Below, piece after piece: positions 1-7,922 of a stretch of DNA of 52,886 nt (within the stretch, counting starts at the first letter, position 1; every line of letters begins with the position of its first letter). The notes under the pieces are model-generated. The model was not told where the DNA came from and did no database searches. It saw only the letters and a program-made list of their open reading frames with translations. Where the stretch lies: the NCBI RefSeq assembly GCF_002585305.1, contig NZ_NUNF01000046.1, forward strand, positions 28,226 to 81,111. Reading direction: 5' to 3'. The translations under genes were made by a program, and so were the position numbers. This stretch comes from Bacillus sp. AFS037270. GTDB lineage: Bacteria; Bacillota; Bacilli; Bacillales_B; DSM-18226.

Positions 1-50
1 CGTCTTATGCTTGTCGGGGCTGTTCAAGGCGCTTGCGCTTTTGTTCTTTT
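1..50. repeat. Possible partial copy of a dispersed Bacillaceae repeat
   Basis: The first bases are GC-richer than the rest of the intergenic DNA and contain the string GCTTGTCGGGGCTG followed by AAGGCGCTTGCGCTTTT. From memory, very similar strings recur as dispersed non-coding repeats in Bacillaceae genomes. I cannot show a second copy in this window, so it could equally be the tail of an upstream gene or its terminator. The rest of the stretch before rhaM is AT-rich and shows nothing I recognise beyond the AAAGGA ribosome site. Confidence 0.3.
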
Positions 51-173
51 GTAATCCCTTCCAACATTCTGAATATTTTCACCCCTAACTGAATTTTGTC
101 TCCTACAAGTAAGCGTTTTATCACGGTATAGTTTAACTATAAGGAAAATTAAATTCTAGAAAGGAAAATACCT

Positions 174-488
174 ATGATCAGAAAAGCGAGTATTATGTTT
201 GTCAACCGTGATAGTTACGATGAATATAAGCGCCGCCACGATGAAATATGGCCGGAGATGGCTGCAGAATTAAAGGCACATGGTGCACATAATTATTCTA
301 TTTTTCTAGATAAAGAGACTGGTAGATTATTTGCTTATGTAGAAATTGAGGATGAAGAGAAATGGGAGCATATGTCGCAAACAGCTATCTGTAAAAAATG
401 GTGGTCGTATATGGAGCCGTTAATGGACACGAATGCAGACAATAGTCCAGTTTCAATTAATTTAGAGGAAGTATTTTATTTAGAATAG
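174..488 (+). CDS. rhaM: L-rhamnose mutarotase RhaM
   Basis: RhaM interconverts the alpha and beta anomers of L-rhamnose in the cytoplasm, so that sugar entering through a transporter becomes usable by rhamnose isomerase. The 104-residue length is that of the family. The N-terminal [11 protein letters not shown] strand, the [10 protein letters not shown] motif with its catalytic-type histidine, the NYSIFLD strand and the paired tryptophans near residues 81-82 are typical of this dimeric ferredoxin-like fold. A ribosome site AAAGGA precedes the ATG. The sugar MFS transporter and AraC regulator downstream fit a rhamnose-type group. The isomerase, kinase and aldolase genes are not in the window and may lie upstream of it. 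Confidence in the family is high; the sugar is inferred from the family. Confidence 0.9.
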   Translation: MIRKASIMFVNRDSYDEYKRRHDEIWPEMAAELKAHGAHNYSIFLDKETGRLFAYVEIEDEEKWEHMSQTAICKKWWSYMEPLMDTNADNSPVSINLEEVFYLE

Positions 489-511
489 TCGTTTTGTACT
501 AGTTTCAAAAA

Positions 512-525
512 TGAAACCGTTTCCT
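512..525 (+). promoter_or_regulatory. cre-like site (CcpA) before the sugar transporter
   Basis: TGAAACCGTTTCCT matches the CcpA catabolite-responsive element consensus TGWNANCGNWNWCA at all but two positions, including the central CG. It overlaps a perfect inverted repeat GTTTCA-AAAA-TGAAAC at 502-517. Its place between rhaM and the MFS gene suggests glucose repression of the transporter. Binding is inferred. Confidence 0.45.
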
Positions 526-556
526 GTATAAAAACAAATTATTAGGAGGTATTACA

Positions 557-1858
557 ATGGCTAAGATTGGTGCTAAAAAAACGACTGGTTGGAAAGCAAC
601 CATCTCTGTTGCAATGGCGAACTATATTGAAGCTGGATCCATCATAGCAGCTGCAAGTAGTTTAACTATGTGGCAAGCATATCTTCATTTAGATAATATA
701 GCGGTAGGCCTATTAAGTGCACTGAGTGCCAATGCGTTTGGAGCGGCAGTAGGAGCTTTGTTTGGCGGTTATTTATGTGATAAATATGGACGGAAATTTA
801 TATATACCTATGACTTGCTGGCTTATATGCTGGGAGTTTTATTAATTGCTGTTTCAGTTAACTTCCCAATGCTATTAGTCGGGACCATTATTACAGGAAT
901 TGCTGTAGGTGCCGGGGTACCAGCCTCATGGACTTATATTGCAGAAGAAGCACCAGCTGATAAAAGGGCTGCACATGTTGGAACGGCACAGTTAGCATGG
1001 TCAACCGGCCCAGCAATTACATTTTTACTTGCCGTCTTACTTGCACCACTAGGTTTACTAGGAAGCCGAATTATTTTCATCCACTTATTAATTATTGCTT
1101 TTATTACATGGTACATCCGACAAGGATTATCTGAATCAGCGATTTGGAAAGAAGGCAAAGAACGAGAAGCGAAAGAAGGAAGCAGCAATAATAAAGGTGT
1201 ACTCAAAGAATTATTAAGCCTAAAACCGAATCGTGAAGCATTATTTTTATTAATTGGTATCTATTTATTCTGGAATTTAACCGCAGGTGCAATGGGTTAT
1301 TTCATGCCATATATCTATCAAAATGTTGGCGGGTTAACAGGCACACAAGCGAATTTACTTCAAGTTTTACTTTGGAGTTTAACAGTCGCTACCACTTATT
1401 TTGTATTCATGAAACTAGGAGACAAATTTAGCAGACGTTCCTTGTTTGGAATAGGAGCGGTAATGGGAATCGCAGCATGGTTAATTCTAACGTTTACAGG
1501 AATGAACTGGTTCTCACTTTTTGCTTTCGTTATTCTATGGGGCAGTGCTGCTGGCTTCGGCGCTCAAGCGTTCTACGGTTTATGGGCAAGCGAACTTTTC
1601 CCAACAAGATATCGTGCTGGTGCACAAGGTATTATGTACTTCTTAGTAAGACTCGGCATTGCGGTCTGGTCATTTATATTACCAACTGTGATGGATAAAT
1701 TAGGATTTAAAATCGCTGGTATTGTAATGCTTGTCTTCTTAGCCATTCATTGTGTGATCGGGATTCTTCTTGCTCCAAATACGAATGGTAAAACATTGAA
1801 ACAAATTGAAGAAGAGCGGTTTGGAAAATCAAAAGCAATTAAAGGCAAAGCGGTTTAA
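557..1858 (+). CDS. MFS sugar transporter, probable rhamnose permease
   Basis: This is a 433-residue protein of the sugar-porter/metabolite:proton symporter branch of the major facilitator superfamily, with about twelve hydrophobic segments. The family signature between segments 2 and 3 is visible as GGYLCDKYGRK (near residue 75), and the matching loop of the second half as KLGDKFSRR (near residue 285). Residues PASWTYIAEEAPADKRA near 122-138 are the usual post-segment-4 motif. A strong AGGAGG site lies before the ATG. It follows rhaM by about 70 bp, has a cre-like site upstream and a terminator downstream, so it is probably transcribed with rhaM and takes up the sugar that RhaM acts on. Substrate is an inference from context; another hexose or polyol is possible. 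Confidence 0.8.
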   Translation: MAKIGAKKTTGWKATISVAMANYIEAGSIIAAASSLTMWQAYLHLDNIAVGLLSALSANAFGAAVGALFGGYLCDKYGRKFIYTYDLLAYMLGVLLIAVSVNFPMLLVGTIITGIAVGAGVPASWTYIAEEAPADKRAAHVGTAQLAWSTGPAITFLLAVLLAPLGLLGSRIIFIHLLIIAFITWYIRQGLSESAIWKEGKEREAKEGSSNNKGVLKELLSLKPNREALFLLIGIYLFWNLTAGAMGYFMPYIYQNVGGLTGTQANLLQVLLWSLTVATTYFVFMKLGDKFSRRSLFGIGAVMGIAAWLILTFTGMNWFSLFAFVILWGSAAGFGAQAFYGLWASELFPTRYRAGAQGIMYFLVRLGIAVWSFILPTVMDKLGFKIAGIVMLVFLAIHCVIGILLAPNTNGKTLKQIEEERFGKSKAIKGKAV

Positions 1859-1875
1859 TTGAATAAAATTATGAT

Positions 1876-1911
1876 AACCTGGTTCCAGCATTTCGTTGGT
1901 CCAGGTTTTTT
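1876..1911 (+). terminator. Rho-independent terminator after the MFS gene
   Basis: AACCTGG pairs with CCAGGTT across an 18-nt loop and is followed by a run of T. It separates the rhaM-transporter pair from the AraC regulator. Confidence 0.75.
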
Positions 1912-2011
1912 ATTTCTTAAAGCCTAATTTAGTTTTTCAGTTAGTTGACCGAGATATGATATGATTTGGCTAATAATAAGAAATAATGCAATTGGAAAAA
2001 GGTGAATTACA

Positions 2012-2995
2012 ATGAACCAGGACCTTTTAGATGAACTTCTCCAGGTAACGGATGAAGAGAAACTCATTTTGGACCAGCGAAAGAATGTAAGTAAAGAACT
2101 CTACACGAGTAAGACGAACTTTGTCATAGAGAGTGAAAAATTTCTTAGTAATGACAAGATGATTATGGTTCGAAAGCATACGCGTTTTGTTGATTTTCCT
2201 TTGCATAAGCATGACTATATTGAGATTAATTATGTCTATAATGGTGAGCTTAAGCAAACGGCAGGCGGCCGGCCCATTACGTTAAAAAAAGGTGAACTAT
2301 TATTATTAAATCAACATATTGAACATGAAATTAAAGCATGTGCCAAGGAAGATATTGTTATCAACTTTATCATTCGTCCTGCCTTCTTTGATTTTATTTT
2401 TTCGTTTTTAAATTCAGGCAATATTGTCAGTGATTTTTTAATCAGCGGTTTATACAATAACACACAAAATGGACAATTTTTATATTTTAAAGTAGCCGAA
2501 GTCGAGACAATCCAGGATATGATTGGGAAAATCATCTATGAAATTATGCATCCTTCCCCTTTTTCGGAATCCACTATTAAGCTTTATATGGGGCTATTGA
2601 TGATCGAATTAATCAAAAATACGGATCTAGTTGAGCGAAAAGAGGAAGCTTCGATGAACCACTATTTGGTGGTCGAATCTCTTCAATACATTGAAGAGAA
2701 TTATAAACATGCTTCTCTTTATGAATTAGCTGAGAAACTAAACCAATCCCACTATGGGTTAAGTAAAACAATCAAAAAAGCGACGTCGCATACCTTCAAA
2801 GAATTGCTGCAGGAAAGACGGCTTGTAAAAGCAAAAGAATTATTAGAGAGTACTGAGATGCCGATTTCTTCGATTGTAGAAGAGGTTGGATATGATAACA
2901 TCAGCTATTTTTATCGGATTTTTAAAGGAAAGTATGGTCAGACACCAAAAGAATTCAGAGAACAGGCAGTAAATGAGAAAACAAAACTGGATTAA
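2012..2995 (+). CDS. AraC-family transcriptional regulator (RhaS/RhaR type)
   Basis: A 327-residue regulator with an N-terminal cupin-like sugar-sensing region (about residues 45-170, including FVDFPLHKHDYIEINYVYNG) and a C-terminal double helix-turn-helix (about 225-320). The second HTH shows ISSIVEEVGYDNISYFYRIFK, shortened here to its recognisable core VGYDNISYF, and the closing motif GQTPKEFRE of AraC proteins. AAAGGTG precedes the ATG. It lies in its own transcription unit just after a terminator. By position it probably controls the adjacent rhamnose-type genes or the aldo/keto reductase that follows. The effector is not readable from sequence. Confidence 0.85.
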   Translation: MNQDLLDELLQVTDEEKLILDQRKNVSKELYTSKTNFVIESEKFLSNDKMIMVRKHTRFVDFPLHKHDYIEINYVYNGELKQTAGGRPITLKKGELLLLNQHIEHEIKACAKEDIVINFIIRPAFFDFIFSFLNSGNIVSDFLISGLYNNTQNGQFLYFKVAEVETIQDMIGKIIYEIMHPSPFSESTIKLYMGLLMIELIKNTDLVERKEEASMNHYLVVESLQYIEENYKHASLYELAEKLNQSHYGLSKTIKKATSHTFKELLQERRLVKAKELLESTEMPISSIVEEVGYDNISYFYRIFKGKYGQTPKEFREQAVNEKTKLD

Positions 2996-3071
2996 ACTCT
3001 AGCGGGATTTATTGGTACGCGCTTTCATTGTAGGATATAATGGAAAGGAAAATAGAAGGGAGGAGTACTAA

Positions 3072-3992
3072 ATGAAATACATAAACATTGCAAACACAGA
3101 CCTTCAAGCATCAAACATAATTATGGGAAATATGCGCATACCACAGCTTTCCATAGCTGAAGCAGAGAAATTAATACGCTCAGCGATGGATGAGGGAATT
3201 AACTTCTTTGACCATGCGGATATCTACGGGAAGGGTAAATCTGAGGAGATTTTTTCAGAGGCGATTCAAATGAATTCTTCTATCCGCGAAAAAATGATCA
3301 TACAGAGTAAATGTGGGATTCGCAACGGTTATTTTGATTTTTCAAAAGAGCATATTCTGGAGTCGGTAGATGGTATTTTAAAGAGATTAAATACCGAATA
3401 CCTTGATATACTGCTTCTTCATCGTCCAGACCCATTAATGGAACCTGCTGAGGTAGCAGAGGCATTTCAAGAACTTAACAACAGTGGAAAGGTTAGATAT
3501 TTTGGAGTTTCCAATCATAACCCTGCTCAAATAGAACTGTTGCAAAAATACACACCCCACAAGTTAGTGGTAAACCAGCTTCAGTTTAGCATTGCGCATA
3601 CACCTATGATTGATGCAGGAATTACACTAAACATGAAAATTGACCAAGCAATTAATCGGGACATGAGTGTTCTAGAATACTGCCGCTTAAATGATATCAC
3701 CATGCAAGCGTGGTCCCCGTATCAGCACGGTTTCTTTGCCGGAACCTTTTTAGGCGATTTAGAGCACTATCCGGAGCTAAACGAAGCAATAGACAGCATC
3801 GCTGAAAAATATGGTGTAACGAAAACCGCAATAGCAACGGCTTGGATTACACGCCACCCGGCAAATATTCAGGTGGTACTTGGAACCACTAAAGTCGAGC
3901 GCATGAAAGACGCATGTCAAGGTTCAGATATTAGACTGACAAGAGAAGAATGGTATCAAATTTATAAAACTGCAGGGAATATTATCCCATAA
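3072..3992 (+). CDS. Aldo/keto reductase (YdhF-like)
   Basis: A 306-residue NADPH-dependent oxidoreductase with a TIM-barrel fold. The catalytic set of the superfamily is visible: Asp in FFDHADIYGKG (near residue 47) with the Tyr five residues on, Lys in IQSKCG, and His in LLLHRPDP. The C-terminal half carries the NADP-binding pattern VVLGTTKVERM. Length and the opening strand resemble the YdhF subgroup of uncharacterised reductases. A strong GGGAGGAG site precedes the ATG, about 75 bp after the AraC gene, so the two may be co-transcribed. The natural substrate is unknown; a role in sugar or aldehyde reduction is only suggested by neighbours. Confidence 0.85.
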   Translation: MKYINIANTDLQASNIIMGNMRIPQLSIAEAEKLIRSAMDEGINFFDHADIYGKGKSEEIFSEAIQMNSSIREKMIIQSKCGIRNGYFDFSKEHILESVDGILKRLNTEYLDILLLHRPDPLMEPAEVAEAFQELNNSGKVRYFGVSNHNPAQIELLQKYTPHKLVVNQLQFSIAHTPMIDAGITLNMKIDQAINRDMSVLEYCRLNDITMQAWSPYQHGFFAGTFLGDLEHYPELNEAIDSIAEKYGVTKTAIATAWITRHPANIQVVLGTTKVERMKDACQGSDIRLTREEWYQIYKTAGNIIP

Positions 3993-4002
3993 TTAAGTGA
4001 TT

Positions 4003-4047
4003 AAAAGGGCATAAGAATTCTTATATCAAGAAATCTCATGTCCTTTT
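4003..4047 (+). terminator. Terminator after the aldo/keto reductase
   Basis: AAAAGGGCAT pairs with ATGTCCTTTT (one G-T wobble) around a long loop; the 3' arm ends in T residues. Confidence 0.6.
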
Positions 4048-4189
4048 ATTGATTTACGTCCCATGAAATTTTAGAACAAGATTGCTATAATAAAAGCAGG
4101 CTAATAGCAGTCTCCGTCACTATTAACCATTAAACCAATCTACTAATCTTTGGGAGATTTAAAAACCAATTTTTAAGGAGATGAAAGTA

Positions 4190-4975
4190 ATGGGGTTATT
4201 AGAAAATGGGATAACCTTCATTAATTTTGACGAAACGTACTTTGCACAACATAAGCTCCATAATTATTTACATGATGATCTCGACTTTCGCCAGATGAAG
4301 CATGTCAACCTGTATTGCGAAGAAGATTCTTTACAGAGCTTAACGAAACAGCTGGACAAGAGAATTCAAAAAGGGATAACCTTTATTGGCAGCGGAAACT
4401 ATCATTATGTTACCTTTATTTTATTAAAAGAAATTAAAAAACCTTTTACTCTTGTATTGTTTGATAACCATCCTGATATCGGATTAGATAATAATCCACA
4501 TGAGAATCTACTTTCATGTGGCTCCTGGGTTTCCTTTGCCCTTAAGGAAATCCCATTGCTGCAGCGAGTAGTAATTATTGGTCCAACCACTATAACTTCT
4601 CACTTTTCTACTGACCCTCGAGTGGTCATTTTTCCATTTGACGGCAGACATGACTACTCGATAAAATCGGTTTTATCTGTTATTCACACCGGTAATGTTT
4701 ACATCAGTATAGATAAAGATGTACTAAACACAACTGACGCAGCAACAAATTGGGATCAAGGAATAATGGATATGACTAGATTAAATCGTTTCCTTGAAGC
4801 CATCCTAATTGCAAAGAAGGCTGAGGGCATTGATATATGCGGTGAAGTACCGATTAACCCAACTAACATACTTCTCCCAAATTATCAGACTATGATCTAT
4901 AAAAACGAAAAAGCAAATTTACAAATATTGCAGACATGCCTGAAAATGAGTCATCTTCAAAATAAAGGCGCATAG
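4190..4975 (+). CDS. Arginase/agmatinase-fold family protein
   Basis: A 261-residue member of the ureohydrolase superfamily, binuclear-metal enzymes that hydrolyse guanidino compounds. The metal-binding motifs are present in divergent form: GSGNYHY near residue 68 (for GGGNH), FDNHPD near 92 (for DxHxD), and SIDKD near 173 (for SxDxD). The usual DPxxxP continuation after the last motif is replaced by an Asn/Thr/Asp-rich stretch, so the substrate may differ from arginine or agmatine. An in-frame ATG nine bases upstream directly abuts the AAGGAG site, whereas this ATG sits nine bases after it and is preferred. Neighbours give no pathway clue. Family is fairly sure, activity is not. Confidence 0.7.
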   Translation: MGLLENGITFINFDETYFAQHKLHNYLHDDLDFRQMKHVNLYCEEDSLQSLTKQLDKRIQKGITFIGSGNYHYVTFILLKEIKKPFTLVLFDNHPDIGLDNNPHENLLSCGSWVSFALKEIPLLQRVVIIGPTTITSHFSTDPRVVIFPFDGRHDYSIKSVLSVIHTGNVYISIDKDVLNTTDAATNWDQGIMDMTRLNRFLEAILIAKKAEGIDICGEVPINPTNILLPNYQTMIYKNEKANLQILQTCLKMSHLQNKGA

Positions 4976-4977
4976 CA

Positions 4978-5008
4978 GAAAAACGGGCTGAACATTCAGC
5001 CCGTTTTT
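4978..5008. terminator. Bidirectional terminator
   Basis: AAACGGGCTGA and TCAGCCCGTTT form a near-perfect stem with a tiny loop, with A and T tracts on both sides. It serves the two convergent genes that meet here. Confidence 0.9.
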
Positions 5009-5010
5009 AA

Positions 5011-6342
5011 TTAAGAAACAGATATTAGGGGGAGAGGGGAAGCCGCTTGTGTTAACTTTTGAATCTCAATATATAAAATATGATGTTCTTCCATTTCCTT
5101 GATTTTAAAGGAATAGCCTTCAAATTCTATGCAGTCATCCATTTTAGCATCGAACTTCTCTGACAGGAACCAGCCGCCAATCGTATCTAAATCTTTATTT
5201 GAGATGGAAGTGCCTAAAAGATCGTTAACGGTTTCAATGAGGACTTTCCCACTGACAATATAATGCTCATTGGCTAATTCACGCACATCAGGAATCTCGT
5301 CTGTATCAAATTCATCTCGAATATCACCGACAATTTCTTCAATAATATCCTCAACGGTTACAAGGCCTGATGTACCTCCAAATTCATCGATGAGGATGGC
5401 CATATGGGTCCTTTCTTTTTGCATTTTCAATAATAAGCTTTGAATAGGAATGGTTTCAATTACAGTGATGACCGGTTTAATGAATGGTGTAAGAGAGTTA
5501 TTCTCTTTCCAATCCTTGTCCAATTTGGTTGTTAAGATATCCTTAATATTGATAATTCCGACAATATTATCCTTATCTCCATTAATGACAGGGTAGCGTG
5601 TATATTTTTGTTCCTTGATTAATGAGAGAATGTCATCCCGCTGATCATCGACTGAGATACTTACCATTTCCGTCCTAGGTACCATAATTTCTTTTGCAAT
5701 CCGATTATTAAAATCAAACACATTATTAACATAGGTTAATTCCGATTCATTTATTTCCCCGCTTTGGTAACTTTCAGAAAGAATAATCCGTAATTCTTCT
5801 TCTGTGTGAGCTAACTCGTTTTCAGAGGCGGGTTTTAGACCAAAGAAGCCAACTAATAATCTAGAAGAACTATTTAAAATCCAAATGAACGGGTAGAAAA
5901 CTTTATAAAACCCAATCAAAGGTTTAGCAAAAAGTAGTGTAATCGTTTCTGCTTTTTGAATCGCAAAAGATTTAGGAGCTAATTCGCCCACGACTACATT
6001 AATAAAGGTAACTAAAACAAAGGCTAATATGATGGATAAAACATGTGTAAAAGCACTATTTAAGTTTAGTATAGTGAATAGGGGCTGTAATAACTTTGAA
6101 ACGGTCGGCTCTCCCAGCCACCCAAGTCCGAGAGCTGTAACCGTAATGCCGAGCTGACAAGCGGATAAATATTCATCTAAATGCGTAACCACTTGTTTCG
6201 CAGCCTTAGCTCCTTTTTTTCCTTCTTTCATTAGTTGATCAATCCGTGTGCCTCTTACTTTTACAATCGCAAACTCTACAGCGACAAAAAAGGCTGTGAG
6301 GGCAATAAAAATGGCGATCATGATCAGGTTAACTATTTCCAA
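5011..6342 (-). CDS. CNNM/CBS-domain membrane protein (hemolysin C / MpfA family)
   Basis: A 443-residue protein of the CorC/CNNM family, which in Bacillus includes YhdP (MpfA), linked to magnesium efflux. Domains in order are a DUF21/CNNM membrane domain with about four hydrophobic segments (1-190), a paired CBS module (about 205-330, with [10 protein letters not shown] and [10 protein letters not shown]) and a C-terminal CorC_HlyC domain (about 350-430). The start is a TTG eight bases after GTAAGG. That ribosome site lies in a hairpin, and the upstream DNA carries three palindromes, listed separately, suggesting tight control. Full length for the family. Magnesium or cobalt transport is family knowledge, not shown here. 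Confidence 0.85.
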   Translation of the reverse strand: MEIVNLIMIAIFIALTAFFVAVEFAIVKVRGTRIDQLMKEGKKGAKAAKQVVTHLDEYLSACQLGITVTALGLGWLGEPTVSKLLQPLFTILNLNSAFTHVLSIILAFVLVTFINVVVGELAPKSFAIQKAETITLLFAKPLIGFYKVFYPFIWILNSSSRLLVGFFGLKPASENELAHTEEELRIILSESYQSGEINESELTYVNNVFDFNNRIAKEIMVPRTEMVSISVDDQRDDILSLIKEQKYTRYPVINGDKDNIVGIINIKDILTTKLDKDWKENNSLTPFIKPVITVIETIPIQSLLLKMQKERTHMAILIDEFGGTSGLVTVEDIIEEIVGDIRDEFDTDEIPDVRELANEHYIVSGKVLIETVNDLLGTSISNKDLDTIGGWFLSEKFDAKMDDCIEFEGYSFKIKEMEEHHILYIEIQKLTQAASPLPLISVS

Positions 6343-6349
6343 ATGTATA

Positions 6350-6368
6350 GCCTTACAGCAAGTAAGGC
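6350..6368 (-). promoter_or_regulatory. Hairpin covering the ribosome site of the CNNM gene
   Basis: GCCTTAC and GTAAGGC form a perfect 7-bp stem with a 5-nt loop in the leader of the minus-strand gene. The AAGG of its ribosome site is inside the 3' arm, so folding would hide it. Function is inferred from geometry. Confidence 0.45.
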
Positions 6369-6399
6369 CTACACCTCCAGTCTTAAAATCTAATAAAAT

Positions 6400-6467
6400 A
6401 TTGAACTATAGTTCAATTATGACATAATGTCATATGATTTGTCAATGAAATGTGAACTATGGTTCAC
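6400..6467. promoter_or_regulatory. Operator-like palindrome cluster upstream of the CNNM gene
   Basis: Three inverted repeats lie in 68 bp. A perfect 18-bp palindrome with core TTGAACTATAGTTCAA is at 6400-6417. A second, TATGACATAATGTCATA, is at 6418-6434. A related near-palindrome GTGAACTATGGTTCAC is at 6452-6467. The first and third share the NTGAACTATRGTTCAN pattern, with centres 51 bp apart, as expected for a dimeric repressor binding on the same helix face. The regulator is not identified. Confidence 0.6.
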
Positions 6468-6551
6468 GTTTCGCTGATTAAGGTGAAATCCAACATTTAT
6501 TACTGACTGATGGGATGAAACATCCGCTTACTGCCCAAGCTTAAAAATATA

Positions 6552-6587
6552 TAACAAAAATGCCCGATTTAAACTTAATCGGGCATT
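6552..6587 (-). terminator. Terminator of the minus-strand hydrolase
   Basis: AATGCCCGATT pairs with AATCGGGCATT around a 7-nt loop, and an A tract on the plus strand gives the U tract of the minus-strand transcript. Confidence 0.85.
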
Positions 6588-6591
6588 GTTT

Positions 6592-7398
6592 CTAATTGAT
6601 TTTACCTAAGAAGTCTAAAATTCTTTCATTAGCCAGGTCATTAGCCTCTGTTACATAAATATGCCCAGCACCATTGATTGTTAAAAATTCTGCATTAGGA
6701 ATTTTCTCTGCTAAGGTTACTCCGTTTGCATATGGCACTAACCGGTCCGCATTACCATGGATAACTAAAACTGGGACGTTGATTTGATCAATCTCACTGT
6801 AGGTATCATGAGCTAAGCAGGCCTGAAGCTGGAGCATGTAAGCATAGGGCTTGACAGGTACTTCGATTCGTTTTTGAATATCTTCTGCCACTTGGTCTCG
6901 GCAATTCTCAATAAAACTCGGGCTGTACAGGATTGGTGCTGTGGCCCAGGCGATTTCTTCAGGTGTGGCAATCGCCGACCCTCTTGATAGCAGCTGCATG
7001 GCAACGTCAGCACCAGGCGGCACATGATGTATCCCGCCGGAAGTTGTACAGCCTAATATTAACGAACGGGTCCGTTCTGGATATTTTAACGCAAACCTTT
7101 GAGCAATCATGCCCCCCATAGAAATACCATAGACATGTGCGGAATCAATTCCAGCTGCATCTAGGACAGCACGTGTATCATCCGCCATTTGTCCGATAGA
7201 GTAAGGTATATTGGGCTTGCTGCTTGAACCTGTTCCACGGTTATCAAAAATAATGACCTTGTAATGCTCACTAAGTACTGGTAGTGTCCTGAACCAAGAC
7301 TTTGAATTAAGCCCTAAGCCCATAATGAGTAGTAGTGGCTCACCTTCTCCATGTATTTCATAATAAAGGTCGACCCCATTGGCATTAGTTATTGGCAT
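6592..7398 (-). CDS. Alpha/beta hydrolase
   Basis: A 268-residue soluble alpha/beta-fold hydrolase. The oxyanion region LLLIMGLG, the nucleophile elbow GISMGG (Ser near residue 93), an Asp in HGNADRLVP and a His in GAGHIYVTEA make a complete catalytic triad. An ATG nine bases upstream in frame would sit two bases from AAAGG; this ATG has about ten bases of spacing and is preferred. It stands alone between a terminator and a long non-coding gap. Substrate is unknown; esterase, lipase or enol-lactonase activity would all fit. It is not a close copy of the two PHA-module hydrolases. Confidence 0.8.
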   Translation of the reverse strand: MPITNANGVDLYYEIHGEGEPLLLIMGLGLNSKSWFRTLPVLSEHYKVIIFDNRGTGSSSKPNIPYSIGQMADDTRAVLDAAGIDSAHVYGISMGGMIAQRFALKYPERTRSLILGCTTSGGIHHVPPGADVAMQLLSRGSAIATPEEIAWATAPILYSPSFIENCRDQVAEDIQKRIEVPVKPYAYMLQLQACLAHDTYSEIDQINVPVLVIHGNADRLVPYANGVTLAEKIPNAEFLTINGAGHIYVTEANDLANERILDFLGKIN

Positions 7399-7407
7399 TC
7401 CATCCAT

Positions 7408-7922
7408 CCTTTCTCTTCCAATTAATAGTAAATAATATGTAGAAAAGTTCTATAGAAGACCATTTAACCAGGTAAACTTAACCCAAATTTATAAGGGCGG
7501 ATGAAAAATCAAATCTGTTATATGGTTAAAAAAACTTATAGAAGAATATTATTTTTTCGCTTTTTTATTGATCGTTTGACAAAAAATATTTAGGGAAGAT
7601 TCATGCTCTTATTGTCGAAAATCTAGCTGATCAAGAAAATATTTCGACAAAACTCCCCATGCTCTTTCAGAACGGCTGATTAATGAGTGTGGAGAGTTCT
7701 TGATTACAAAGGGTGGTTTAAAGGGTGTATCAAATGAAGGATTGGAGAAGTGGGGAAATAGAGAAAAATGTCGAGAAGGAAGGGTTTACAAAATAGCCTT
7801 TTTCTACAATAATCATAATTATATCAGTATTCTATTAATAGGTAGATCACTTCTTAGAATTACGGCGGTTATTAAAAAGAATATTTGCTAGGTTACTATA
7901 ATTTTAGGAGGTATCTTTTTTT
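7408..7922. other. Long intergenic region upstream of the acyl-CoA ligase
   Basis: About 515 bp without a credible gene. A 63-codon frame in the second half has no ribosome site or recognisable protein character. The notable element is the inverted TGTCGAA pair listed next. AGGAGG at the 3' end is the ribosome site of the ligase, and a TATAAT hexamer at 7897-7902 may be a -10 box without a good -35. Confidence 0.6.
7612..7650. promoter_or_regulatory. Inverted pair of Spo0A-box-like sites
   Basis: TTGTCGAAA and TTTCGACAA form a 9-bp inverted repeat with a 21-nt spacer. Each arm contains TGTCGAA, the consensus 0A box bound by the sporulation regulator Spo0A. It lies about 270 bp before the first gene of PHA module 1. 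The 7-mer is short and chance matches occur, so binding is a hypothesis. Confidence 0.35.

Noticed and set aside
6592..7398. Third copy of the PHA-module hydrolase
   Set aside because: Same fold and Ser-box type, but it lacks the VKEGWSNQ and LLP-x-IKVPTLIIGGQYDS blocks shared by the two module hydrolases.
7700..7891. 63-codon frame in the gap before the acyl-CoA ligase
   Set aside because: No ribosome site, composition unlike a protein, and it lies in a probable regulatory region.
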